DNA of 64,000 bases from Petrosia ficiformis (taxonomy: Eukaryota; Porifera; Demospongiae; Haplosclerida; Petrosiidae): contig OX345639.1 in assembly GCA_947044365.1 (NCBI GenBank), forward strand, positions 6,877,718-6,941,717, written 5' to 3'. Below are positions 30,965 to 42,920 of this stretch, piece by piece (the stretch's first letter is position 1; each line of letters opens with the position of its first letter). Under the pieces are notes generated by a model. It searched no databases. It saw only the letters and a program-made list of their open reading frames with translations, and had not been told where the DNA came from. A program made the translations under genes and the position numbers.

Positions 30965-33223
30965 CTATATAGCAATGAAGAAGCCAAAGACTACACTGGC
31001 TACAATGAGACCAATTTGCATCTCTTCACCTTCTGAAGTTCCTGAATTTCCTGAATTTCCTGAATCTCCTGAATCTCCTGAATCCCCAGTTTCATCACCT
31101 CGTGCTTTTCTAAACTCTTCCACACTCAACGAGAAGTTACCACATTTCAGCATTTCTTCAGGTGGAGATGTTGCCATGCTAACCTCTTCAGCAATAACAG
31201 CACTCATTCCACCAAGCACATGTACCTCTATATGACAGTGTAGGAACCAGTAACCTGGATTATTAGCCTTGAAATAGACCACTGCATAACCACCTGATGG
31301 AATAAGGAGTGTGTCTTTTAATGGAGCTTTACGGTTGATCTTTCCTTTCCTTCCATATGCATAATCTACTGTAGTATTTTTCCAGTTTGGGTTGGCACAA
31401 TTATTCGTTCCTCCGCAATTAATATCTTTGTTAGTACTTTCCAGCACTCCATCTTCATTGTACTCTCCAAATTGTATGTCCACAACATGAAAGTAATGTC
31501 CATGAAGATGAATTGGATGTGCAAAATGGATTCTTTTAAGGTCATAGTCGGGTCGAACAGTTGATAATATCATCTGTATTGAACGATTTTTCTCTGTATC
31601 TCTGATATGAGTACAGTTACACTCGTCAGCATTATCAATATAATTGTTGTCACACACAGTTGAGTCTTCTAGATCTTTACATTCTTCTTCGTGTATTGCC
31701 TGAACTTTTTGTGTGTTACCAACTGATAGTGACAATGGATGTGATGGTAGTAGCTTCATAGTACGTGCATTCATAGAACTTGATCCTTTTGGACCTTCAA
31801 AGCCAAAATTGAAGAAAAGCTTGTCCTCTTCTCCCACCTGTACGTCAGGAAGATTATTATCAAGCTCAGGGAACATTAATTGCAGTTGATGAATATGTAT
31901 ACAATCCACATTATAAGAAGGAGGGTATTCTTTGAATGGGCAATTGAGAGCACTGCAGTGAGATGTATTTGTGCAACGACTACTGACTGGAATAGAACTA
32001 TCCTTTATGGACTCGTATTGAATAGATTTTGGTTCAACATTTGAGCCTGTATCATAGTGTAGGATGGCTTCAGCAAAATGGGGTTCCACTTCTAGAGTAT
32101 CAGCTCTTATCATAAAATTCTCACGATTCAGATTATCTATTTCTGAACGAGTTTTAGTTTTCAGAAGGAAGTCATAACGTTCTCCAGAATGTATAATGAT
32201 ATAATCAACCTCCATTGGTTGAACTAATGCTCCATCTGTAGCAATAACTATAAGCTTGTGTTCATCTACTGATACACGATATGCAAAAATACTCTGAGCT
32301 CCTATCAAACGAAATCGATAAGTATTATCACTTGAAACAGTGAAGATACTAAGACGTGTTTCAGTGTATGGAACCTCTTGGTGTCTTCCTTTACCATTGA
32401 TTATTCCAGACCAATACACAAAAGGACTAACTTCTGCCCCATCTGGTGAAAATGTATCTTTTTTGTCAGGCTTATCTTCATCCTGCCAATCCAACAATGT
32501 GAGAGTATGCTGTTCTGGCATGTCTTCAAAAAAGTAACCGAGATCATATTGAACTTGTTCAATTAGTTCATCTTGTTGTTCTTTAACAATAAGAGCACCA
32601 AAGAGTCCTCTTGTTCTCTCGTCCCTACTGTGTGAATGATACCAGTGAGTACCAGTTTGTATTGCCTGGAATATATAAGTAAAACTACCATCAGGTGGTA
32701 TACCACATTGAGTCACATGTTCTACTCCATCCATCCAGTGAGAGTTCTTCTGATGCATACCATGCCAATGGATGGAAGTATTGTCGTCCAGTTTATTTAT
32801 TACATTAACAACTATATATTGATCCTTGTTGACAATAAGTGTGGGACCTGGTGCACGTCCATTGATTGCGATAAACGACCTATTTGACTTTCCATCAACT
32901 GTAAATGGTTGAGTGCAAGCTGTACTCTCCTCTGTTATGTTTTCACATACATTACTGGCTGTGTTTTCTTCACAAGGTAGAAGCTCTCCCGTAGTCTCAT
33001 TGATATACCATTCTGTGCCATCTGTGTCTATCGAGGTTCCATTTCGAGTCACTTCATATCGTGTGAATGTTTCAAGTTCCTGAATGATTAGTTGAAACTC
33101 ACAAGTATCATCATCATCAGTTAGAGGACAGGTACATACTGGAGTAGTATAATCACAAGGTACCTTGTAAGACTCTGCTACTGCAATGAGCATCAAAGAA
33201 AGTATCAGAATGTTTATACCCAT
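30965..33223 (-). CDS. Laccase-like multicopper oxidase, copy 5
   Basis: About 752 residues from MGINILILSLML. The upstream in-frame ATG at 33,235 is part of the decayed acceptor region GATTTCCAG. Signal peptide, CxC-poly-Asp patch and all copper motifs are present: HWHGMHQ, HWYHSHSRDERTRG, HPIHLHGHYFHV, HCHIEVHVLGGM. The C-terminus has a Gly-Asp-Ser/Gly-Asn-Ser hexa-to-nonanucleotide repeat (TTCCTGAAT units on the plus strand at 31,036-31,085) followed by a hydrophobic end, GLIVASVVFGFFIAI, again GPI-like. It has the highest similarity to MCO3 in body and 3' flank. Confidence 0.94.
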   Translation of the reverse strand: MGINILILSLMLIAVAESYKVPCDYTTPVCTCPLTDDDDTCEFQLIIQELETFTRYEVTRNGTSIDTDGTEWYINETTGELLPCEENTASNVCENITEESTACTQPFTVDGKSNRSFIAINGRAPGPTLIVNKDQYIVVNVINKLDDNTSIHWHGMHQKNSHWMDGVEHVTQCGIPPDGSFTYIFQAIQTGTHWYHSHSRDERTRGLFGALIVKEQQDELIEQVQYDLGYFFEDMPEQHTLTLLDWQDEDKPDKKDTFSPDGAEVSPFVYWSGIINGKGRHQEVPYTETRLSIFTVSSDNTYRFRLIGAQSIFAYRVSVDEHKLIVIATDGALVQPMEVDYIIIHSGERYDFLLKTKTRSEIDNLNRENFMIRADTLEVEPHFAEAILHYDTGSNVEPKSIQYESIKDSSIPVSSRCTNTSHCSALNCPFKEYPPSYNVDCIHIHQLQLMFPELDNNLPDVQVGEEDKLFFNFGFEGPKGSSSMNARTMKLLPSHPLSLSVGNTQKVQAIHEEECKDLEDSTVCDNNYIDNADECNCTHIRDTEKNRSIQMILSTVRPDYDLKRIHFAHPIHLHGHYFHVVDIQFGEYNEDGVLESTNKDINCGGTNNCANPNWKNTTVDYAYGRKGKINRKAPLKDTLLIPSGGYAVVYFKANNPGYWFLHCHIEVHVLGGMSAVIAEEVSMATSPPEEMLKCGNFSLSVEEFRKARGDETGDSGDSGDSGNSGNSGTSEGEEMQIGLIVASVVFGFFIAI

Positions 33224-33570
33224 TCTGGAAATCAAGAGACTGGGTATGAGATCCGATAGGTACTAAAATGCGTATATGTATTAGAAATATGTATTTCTAA
33301 TATATAGACTTGTAAAACGGAATTTGGCATTGTGACGCGCTATATTAACACTTCCAAACATGGTTTTTGCGGAAATGGGGGTGCCATTTAACTTCCAAGA
33401 ATTGTTGTTACAGTGAGATTTTAACTACAGTAACATTTCCAAGAATTGTTGTTGCAGAATTACATGTACTATAGTAATGTTATGTTAACACAATATTGCA
33501 GGTGACATTTTAATTGAAGTAATGTCATTTTGCATTTATGTATTGAGTGATTTTCTACATCAGCTGTCAC
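33224..33570. other. Upstream region of MCO5
   Basis: Contains two to three units of the shared ~75-bp upstream repeat (CAAGAATTGTTGTTRCAG words at 33,400-33,460). It then follows the MCO4 upstream region up to CATCAGCTGTCACC, where the CATA array begins at the place where the relic of 28,746-28,841 would start. Confidence 0.6.
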
Positions 33571-33571
33571 C

Positions 33572-33719
33572 TACATACATACATACATATACATACATAC
33601 ATACATACATACATACATACATACATACATACATACATACATAAACATACATACATACATACATACATACATACATACATACATACATACTTACATGCAT
33701 ATTTACATGCATACATACA

Positions 33720-33750
<31 letters not shown>

Positions 33751-33955
33751 TTATATATCTTTATGCATACAACATGCATTTATGCATACATATATATATA
33801 TACATATTTATATACCTACATGCATGCATTCATGCATATATGCATACATACATACATATACATATTTATATACCTATATGCATACATACATACACATATG
33901 CAAACATTTGTATGTAAATGCATATAGCCATACACACATACATATATATATATAA
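33572..33955. repeat. (ACAT)n microsatellite upstream of MCO5
   Basis: Pure or nearly pure ACAT for about 175 bp, then degenerate. ORFs on both strands through it are artefacts of the tetranucleotide. Confidence 0.93.
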
Positions 33956-34342
33956 TTATATAAACATACATAATTAATTATGTACCTTTTTTGAATATGA
34001 TATTATGTGTTACTCATAAGATAATAGTTTAGTAATAACAGTTTATTTAGTGGAAGAATACAACAGTTTACATTGTATTAGTGTTCCTATTCTCCTCTAC
34101 TTTACAAAGTCAATTTTACCCTATAACCTTATCCTGTCAGACATCAGTACTGTATGGTATACAATTCCCATGTTATTATACACTTAGTATTAGTACAGAA
34201 TGAAGACAAACCACCATTTCAAGAGAAATGATTGCTGTACACTAAAAGTTCTCTAATAAACAGAGATATACACATATATGTACATGTATACACATGTACA
34301 TGTACATGTATGTCTGTTTATACATGTATACATGGTTTATTC

Positions 34343-34794
34343 TAAGGCTTTGCGATATATTGATAATAGTAATTATCACGATATATTTGAAAATATTGTT
34401 ATTTACTATTTCCATTTAAGAAATATTGGTAGTATTGAAATTTCAATAAAACCGAAATTAAAATTTACGGTATACCGAAATACATATGGTATACAATTAA
34501 GAACGTTAGACGAACGTCAAGAAGTGACAAAAACGTTTGAAGAATGGCAAGTAAAACGTTTGGAAAACGTTGGAGGGTGAGTATAGATTTAAGTTGAAGT
34601 GTGTGTATAGGAAATCTGTCGTGAAATTTGTGATGGCTGTCTCTGGAGAGGAAGAATTAGTTCAATCATAATTCATTTTCTTAGTTACATGAAATTTTAA
34701 TAAACACTTTTCAACAATTACAATATTTATAATATTGAGGTATTTTGAATATCAAATATCATGATATCTGTTATGTCAATATCGCAAAGCCTTA
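34343..34794. mobile_element. hAT-like MITE at the MCO/KNTC1 junction
   Basis: The 452-bp element has perfect 16-bp ends TAAGGCTTTGCGATAT / ATATCGCAAAGCCTTA and the perfect 8-bp duplication GTTTATTC (34,335-34,342 and 34,795-34,802). Its interior is ATAT/ATCG-rich like the other members. An ORF from 34,278 runs into it but shows no domain. Confidence 0.93.
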
Positions 34795-34802
34795 GTTTAT
34801 TC

Positions 34803-35269
34803 TCATATTATTAATATCACAAATGGGAACCGAGACAATGGGAGATTGATGAAATTAGAAGATATCGTATTATTTGTATATAGAGTGTGCTATTTCTACT
34901 CAGCATTTGTGGGATTTCCTGTAACTAAGTTCTGACCTTAAAACTTCTCCAGTTCTAATCTTTTTTGTACTAAGCTCTCTCTCACCTTAACAATCTTTTA
35001 AACTAATTACGTTCTGACCTTAACACTTCTCCAGTTCTAATCTTTTTAACACTTCTCCAGTTCTAATCTTTGTCCGTATACAATTCTAAGTATATTTCTT
35101 ATAGCTATTGCTTTGTGTTTATTCACTGCTTGCTATATTAATATTTCTTCTTTATTCAACTCACCATGCCCTCTCTCTAATTATTAACACTCACACATTT
35201 TAATACACTTAATACTTTTCTTTTCTCTATCTTGATGCTACATTGAATGTCAATCCATTTGTTATACAG
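34803..35269. other. Spacer before the first visible KNTC1 C-terminal exon
   Basis: No secure exon. TTCTACTCAG followed by 17 bases and GTAACT (about 34,898-34,922) could be a microexon encoding HLWDF-like residues. The phrase ACTTCTCCAGTTCTAATCTT is repeated three times between 34,945 and 35,070. Confidence 0.4.
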
Positions 35270-36650
35270 CTGCAGAGTTGAATAAAGAATCACTTGGTAG
35301 ACTGATGCCTATATGTTCAATACTACAAGTTAGTCATTATAATATAGGCAAGGCTGTTGATGAGTTTAGAGAAATTGATTAATTTTTATAGATTATTATT
35401 TTATTAATATGAATGGTGCACAACTTTTGTCCTTTTGAGTATGAATCCCAATACTGGCAATGTGGTAAATTCAATAGCTATTGGTTGTGTTTTACCTCAA
35501 TTATACATCCCAGGATGCAGTTACTATAGTAACTACTAACTACCCAGAAATATTCCATTGTATTAAATAAACTGAATATTATTATTTCTACAATAACCTT
35601 CTTGTCATAGATATCTCCTGATGATGTTTTGGAGGAGTCCATTATCAATATTGTGAGGAACCAGGAAACTACATTAACATTTAATGAGGTGGCGTCTCTT
35701 GTAGGATGTATTGAAACACCTTCAAAGGCACTTCAAGTTTGCAAATGGCTAGCAGTTGAATTAGAACACCATGACAGTAAGTATGATATATGCTAACTCA
35801 CACAGAAGGCCATCAACACATTACATCTTTAAAGATGTATCAATAATGTTGTACGGGTTATGAACTTATGATCGTGAAGGAGTTCTTCAGCTTGATCATT
35901 AGTCATTAGACATTTAATGTATACGTATGTAAGCAACTTAGTTCCATATTACATTTTGTCTTTCCTGGATTCTAATAATAACTTTGAGAAGATGAGATCT
36001 ATATATCAATAACCAATAGCTTGTTGAATAAGGGTTGTTATAACATGAGTATAGTGTAATTAACTATATATTACAAATAAGATGATGTGGTCTGTTTGAA
36101 TGATAGATGATTGATTGTCTGTTTTTATAATTTCAGGTATTGAGTCTGTAAAGTCACTTGAAGCTGCTGTTAAGATTGCTGAATCATGGAAACTATCTGC
36201 CAAACCTGAGGTCAGTTAGTAAGCATCAAATGTCACATTGTACACATTTTATATATACATGTGCTGTATTAGTATGTCCTACTATGTTTAAAGTAGACTG
36301 TTATTTTATTTCCATGCCTCATTATGCATATGGCAATGCCATGTACTTTATAATTATACTTTAAGAGATCAAAATAAACTAGTATACCGCAACAAATATA
36401 ATCTCAGGGATATTATTAAACAGTGTTTTCCACAGAAAAAAAAGGTAGAGCAGTGATTATATTACTCAAACCTTCACCCATTTCAAAGTGGTGACTCTCT
36501 TTGCATTTTTCATTGACTCTCTTCATCTCTTTCCTTTCTCTTGAAATACAGCCTTACATCAATCTTGTACGCTGAAAAAGTACCACCATTTTAAATTAAT
36601 AATGCAAATACAAGAAAAATTTTAAAAAAAGAAAAAAAAGTAGCGCAGCG

Positions 36651-36683
<33 letters not shown>

Positions 36684-39600
36684 TGTATGTATGTATGTAT
36701 GTATGTATGTATGTATGTATGTATGTATGTATGTATGTATGTATGTAGTACTATGTACTATGTATGTAGTACTATGTACATAGTACTATGAATGTATGTA
36801 TATGTGTATATGTATGTAGTATTATGTACTATGTATGTATGTATGTATGTATGTATGTATGTATGTATGTAGTACTATGTACTATGTACTATATACTATG
36901 TATGTAGTACTATGTACATAGTACTATGAGTATATGTATATGTATATATGTATGTAGTACTATGTACTATGTATGTATGTATGTATGTATATGTATATAT
37001 GTAGTACTATGTACTATGTATGTAGTACTATGTACATAGTACTATGAATGTATGTATATGTGTATATGTATGTAGTATTATGTACTATGTATGTATGTAT
37101 GTATGTATGTATGTATGTATGTATGTATGTATGTATGTAGTACTATATGTACTATGTATGTATGTACATTTGTATGTATATATGTACATATACTATATGT
37201 ACTATGTATGAATTATGTACTATGTACTATGTACTATATACTATGTATATAGTACTATGTACTATGTATGTATGTATGTATTTATGTATGTATGTATGTA
37301 TGTAACTATGTAAGTATGTATGTAAGCTTTATATTAGTTATGTATATATTGTTCTAGGAGCTAAACGAAGCAAAAAAAGCTTGTGAAATGTGTAATACTT
37401 ATCTAAAAATCAAGAAAACAGAACATCTTCTTCAAGAGTATGATATCCATGATGAAGAGCTCACAACACTATCAGCTCAACCTGCTCGACTTCTGATGCA
37501 AATGTATTTCAAATTAACAAGTAATAAAACACAAGGTAAGAAGATGAATACAATTAAAGTACTTGCTATAACATACATATATATATATATATATTGTATG
37601 CTACCATAGCAACTGTTTGATGTGTTTAGGTGTATATATTTGTATGTACACCTAACGACATACTTCATGGCTAAATTATAGTGTATATATCCATGTTTAG
37701 TTGGTATATATGCCAGATATACCAGCTGCTGGTGCACTGCAGAAAACAGTTAGGCTTGCTGTGTAGGTGGAAGGTTATGGTAATTTGTTTGTGTGTGAGT
37801 TTGTCAAACTGTTATAAACACTCGGAGAACTAGAAGCACTAGTACCCCAAATGAAGTACTACCAGTTTTTAGGCAAGATGAAACATTGAGATTTGTTTGA
37901 GCACATTGCATTCTGCATTCATGTTATTTTTATGACTGTTTGTCAAACATGGTAGGACTTCTGCTATAGTAATAATTGCATCACCACATAGTTGATGTTA
38001 TTAGAAGACCATTGCTAACAAAGAGTTACTTCAAACCTACTGGAATGGAAGTAATGCCCACTATATTACAGAGCTCTATCAAATCTTGCAGTTCTTAGGC
38101 TACACCTACTATATATGGGTTCTACCACCATGGAAGCATTCATTTCAACCAATTAGTTGGTTACCTCAATTGCATGTCAGTTTAATAATATGCATAGTAT
38201 ATACATGTGTGTATACCATTGTTGCTGAATTGAGGTAGGTGTTGAAGGGTACGTTTGTATTCTCAACGTTTGGTCTTGGAATTTTGTTATTCACAATGAT
38301 CAAGTAAATGAATAGTGGAGGGTGACCCAACAGCTTTGAAACAGGATTCTGAAGTAATCACAGTTTCCATATCAGTACTTCTCCCACTGTGAATGTACAT
38401 AAGAGCTGATAATAGAACATGCACAAAGCAGCCTACAGAACTCGACATCGGCAATTGAGGAGATACGTATGATATATAACATGCATCTCATATGTATCCA
38501 TATTAATGGTTAAAGAACCATTTTGTCCAGTACATGCATGCAGTGTAGTATTCTGGCATGTGGCTTTCTGATATGCAGCTTTCTGATATGTGTAAGCAAA
38601 CAGTGGTTGATGATTATGGCAAAGCCTGAGCAAGCTGGTGTCATGGGATATGTGTACCAAGTAACACTCACAGGTTGTTGTTATCCGTTCAGTGATTTTA
38701 ATGCTCCACTGTTGTAGGGGATTTTCTATGGGCCTTGGGTTATATCCACATAAACCTCCTCCATAGCAGGCGGTATATCTGTTATATACACCTCCTAACT
38801 ATGGTCTATACATTACATATATGATTATATATAATATACATGTATACTAGATATAATATAATATAATATATGATGTTATTACCTGGACGATCATCAAAGT
38901 AATTAGATTCTCTCTAAGACACTTGAGTGGTAGTCAGAAATTGATTTACACTCTTCACTGATCAATCCCACTACATAAGATATATGTGCTTATATTCAGG
39001 GGTTGATAATGTTTTATTCTTTAGCTGGACTGTTCCATGAAAAGAATTTGAGACTAAGACATAATTGAATGTAATATAATCGTATCAAATGTAGTGTATT
39101 AGAAATTCAAAACTGAAAACACTCAAAAAATTGCTTTTATAAAATCTGAGATATCTGTTTGTGATTTTCTGTTACCATAGTGATATCAGTTCATGAGTTT
39201 GCTGCTAAGATTGGTTGCATATGGAATTTGAATTTACCAAAAATCAGAAGAACATTAGCTGAGGTATGACACAATAACATGCCATGTACTTGTTGAAATA
39301 GTTGTGATAGTTTCAACTGGTTTTAATCATTAATACTGCAAAAACAAAATTACTAAATATTAAATTCCTTTAAATTACAATAAGTTACTATTTGTTTTTA
39401 CAGTACTATAGTAACAGATCAAATCTTACATAGTTACTTACATGTTCTGAATTTCAACATTTGTTTTGTGTATCAGTAAGTTTTAAAATTAATATTTCAC
39501 TGACTACTTAGCAATGGCTACCAGTATTAAGCGGTGCTAATAGAGATATGGATATTACACAGGTAATCATATCACTTTTATATCCATTTAAAGATCCCCT

Positions 39601-42600
39601 TCCCTCCCATCTCTTTCACACAACACACACACACACAGCTTTCCATGATAGAAGACCCAACTGCTCCTGACAATGAGGAAGAAGATGATGAAGAAGAAAT
39701 GATTCTCAGACGATTGTCCTATTTGTTGAAAGTACCTGAAGAAATACCAGACAATACAAAATACTTAATCAACTGGGCACAGGTATTACTTACCTAGTTT
39801 TCATTATATTTCATTTGTTCATTTCTTTTCCTGATCAGAGTTCTATGGTGGCAGGGGGTGTACACTCACGTGTACGAGCTTTTAATGTTGTCTTTGCAAT
39901 AGCTCCAGTGGAGATGATTGAACAGATCAGTGGATCATCAGTTACTAATATCAGGTGAAGAGTATAGATATAGACCAGATAAATAAAATTATTATGATTT
40001 TAGAGACTTCTGGAAACTCCTGAAGAAAAGGGCATGTCTTATGCAGCCAGTCGTAATCAGCGTTTTTTTTTGGTTTCTTACTTTCAGCTACAACAGCTAT
40101 TAGTTGCTGTTTTATGTCTGCTTTTCTTCTGATCATCTGTAACTTCAGCATGCATTCTTTTGTACTACTTTCATTAATTGACATAGCCTCCTGGAATGAC
40201 TTAACTCCTTCACTGCACAGGATTCTATCTATAGATTTTTGTTTGGGGGGGAAAGAACTTCTGCATGGAACATTTTGTACATATATGTCACTGTATGCAT
40301 TATTGTTGACCACTTCTCTACCTGGAACAACAAACCACTGTAGACACTTTGTGGGATAGTATAATTACCTGAATGATTGGGGGGAAGCTTCTCCCCCACC
40401 CCCAAGTAGATGGAACCCTGCTGCATATACAACACACAATGTTAATGGACACAAGCTTATTAAAGGGTTTGGCTGCTTGATATGCCTGCTCTGCAAACTG
40501 CTCACTTAGAATGTGTCTATGAATTAAGATGGATGTAGTCTGAGTTTGTGACTTTCCACATACCATTCCCGAATGAGCAGTTAATCTAAATCTATTATTT
40601 GTGATTGACAAAATGAGATAGGAAAGAGGGAAAGAATGAGGACAAATTATAACCGATTGTATCTTCACAGGGAGTATATGCAGCTGGTTTTATTTGTATC
40701 TGAGCTAGAAGACCTCCATATGAAAACCACTATTAATGCTTTCCGGAGTTGTAATAAAGAGGGGCTTATAAAAACATTGTGGAAGAACCATTCTCATGAA
40801 CCTAAAGTTAGTTATAAAGAGAAGCCACTTTGTTTTTGATTGTGTTGTTTGTCCCTCTACCCATAAACCACTTATCTTAAAGTGGCGGGTGCACCTCATG
40901 AATGTGCAAACCACATTATGAAATATGTGGTTATTTTTGTTGTGATAGTGGAAGTGATAATTAATTTACGAGCAGGTTACCACACCCACACTATTAAATT
41001 ATCAATCAAGTGCATAATTAATTTCCCATTATCTTCGCATGATAATTATATTTATGTATGAGGGAAGTGTTTTTAAAGAAATGAATGCGTACTGGGTATG
41101 TTATTAATAGACTATGGTATGACATCATTGTGCAAATTTGATACGAATAGGCTAATGTATATATGCATGAGACATTGAATGATCAAGCAATCTTTGAGCA
41201 TCTGTAAGTCCACAGGCATTGGCATCCTATCATTCATCTATACAGTATACATATACATTAATCTATTTACAGAATAGTTAATAATAATTAGTATATCTAT
41301 TTATACACACATCAATGATTCTTCTATCTACCTTACTTCTCTTAGGCCATACGATTGATTTGTGAGCTCTGTGTTCATTATAACATACATGATCACATAT
41401 TATGGAATAGAATACTGGAGCAGTTACTTCAACTAAACATGGTAAGTAGAATAACATACACAGTACAAATCATTATCACAGAAGAATATAGTTGTTTAAG
41501 TTAACCAACAAAAAGTGTTTATATATTAATGTTTTGTGTTTTTTGACTTGTTCACTGCATTATAAGCAAATTAGTTCTATATTATATAATAATAACTTTG
41601 AAGAACCTGAGGTGATACATACATGTACCTATATAAAAAATAGAGATTTTTTATCACCAAAATTAATTATATATCACTATTCTCTTCAGATATTGTATCT
41701 ACGTTATATACTTAAAACTCTTAGTCAACTTCCTTTGATCTATAAGGTATCAGTACACATACTATTGAGTAAATACAAATTTTGATAATTATTGATTAAA
41801 TTGCAGATTCCAAATATTTCCGAAATATGGTACAAAACATTAATTACTCCACTGAAGGAAGGTAATACATGTACAGTTTCTAAAATTTTCTACATACATC
41901 TTCTCAGTGTAATACAATCATATCTTTTCTGTCCTGTGATTGTTGCAGAGGGGGATTCCCTCCTAGCATTTATCTGACAAATTAACTTGTGAACTGAAAC
42001 TCAGTAATTATAAAGTAATACATCTAGTTCCCTCCCAACATTAAATCTTGCATTAATCCTTGATTGCCCTACTTGCTCTCTCCTGGTTGTATCTTGTTTT
42101 ATCTCCCTCTATCTCCCTCTATCTCCCTCTCATTGTCTAGTCTCTCTTCCTCCTACTGCTTACCAAATAAAGGAATGCTCAAAATCACTTAAATTACTAC
42201 AGACGTGAGTTGTATAAATTCTGTCTTTCTTCAAATTTCACCCCTTAAACAAAATCTATTCACATTCATGATGACCTTAATATTAGGATATGATGACTTT
42301 ATATGTATAGTTTAATGTATAAGTTTAATACTGTGACTGAAGCAATGGATTGAAATTTGAGTACACATTAAAAAAAACGTGAAGGACAATTATATCAAAA
42401 TGGTATAGGTAAATATTTGTTGGTCATTCCAAACAGAAGATGGCTTTATCTGACACCACCAAATACACCAACCTAATTTTTAGGCTTTATGTAAGCTGAG
42501 CAAATATAAGAGACACTCCCCTAAATTTGCTCATAATTATCTGCTTAGAGTTTCACTGTATAAAGATATTTCTGGTTTACTATAATTATTATTATAACCC

Positions 42601-42920
42601 ATATGCTGATATGTTTATGCAGTTGTCCATTTGTCTATGAACTGGATATTATTGGATTAGCCAAATCTTTTCAAAGTATTGGCATGTTATCCCAGTCCAT
42701 TGCTTGTGTATTGTTGTCACCTGATTTTCAAGAAAGAGATACTGTATTGAAAGTGAGTATGTGTGATAGTATGTATGTTTAAGTTTATGAGGCATATTGT
42801 GGTCTTCACTAGGAAATCACAGCTGACTTGAATAATAAGGAAAAGAAAGTACTACTTGAAGAATCAAAATTGATAGTTGGACCTTGTCAATCACTGAACG
42901 TGCTATTGTCACAGGATTGA
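35270..42920 (+). CDS. KNTC1: KNTC1/Rod C-terminal region, 15 exons (5' part missing)
   Basis: KNTC1 (Rod) is a subunit of the RZZ complex, which recruits dynein and checkpoint proteins to unattached kinetochores. I joined exons 35270-35328, 35611-35776, 36137-36210, 37358-37535, 39181-39263, 39512-39562, 39639-39782, 39839-39954, 40671-40806, 41346-41441, 41690-41746, 41807-41861, 42141-42204, 42623-42752 and 42813-42920. All junctions are GT-AG and phase-matched, giving 504 residues without a stop. Recognition rests on KEGLIKTLWKNHSHEP (vertebrate KEGMIKGLWKNHSHES), AIRLICELCVHYNIHD, and CPFVYELDIIGLAKSF (vertebrate CPVSGDLDLIGVARQY), in the family order. An AATAAA overlaps the stop codon. 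The vertebrate protein continues about 110 residues further. No 5' exons lie upstream, where the MCO array begins. It is a truncated duplicate, a rearranged gene, or a gene with a giant intron. Confidence 0.9.
36500..36615 (+). repeat. Short dispersed repeat in KNTC1 intron
   Basis: Words CTTGAAATACAGCCTTACAT and AAAAAGTACCACCATTTTAA recur inverted at 45,365-45,475 and directly at 61,170-61,260 (GGAAATACGGCCTTACATCC). Three copies in this window; class unknown. Confidence 0.65.
36650..37325. repeat. GTAT microsatellite with higher-order units, in KNTC1 intron
   Basis: Long (GTAT)n tracts alternate with palindromic GTAGTACTATGTAC blocks that repeat about every 100-270 bp. The array lies wholly inside the intron between exons ending at 36,210 and starting at 37,358. 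Confidence 0.93.

Noticed and set aside
986..33000. Plus-strand ORFs opposite each MCO gene (for example around 23,193, 27,863, 32,636) that look conserved with each other
   Set aside because: They are shadows of the conserved copper-motif region on the minus strand; their conservation follows from the real frame.
29145..33955. Long ORFs of Tyr-Ile-His-Thr or Met-Tyr-Val-Cys repeats on both strands
   Set aside because: They are translations of the (ACAT)n microsatellites and have no independent coding signal.
34898..34922. 17-nt microexon upstream of the first KNTC1 C-terminal exon
   Set aside because: The encoded residues could fit, but the phase cannot be fixed and such a short match is not significant.
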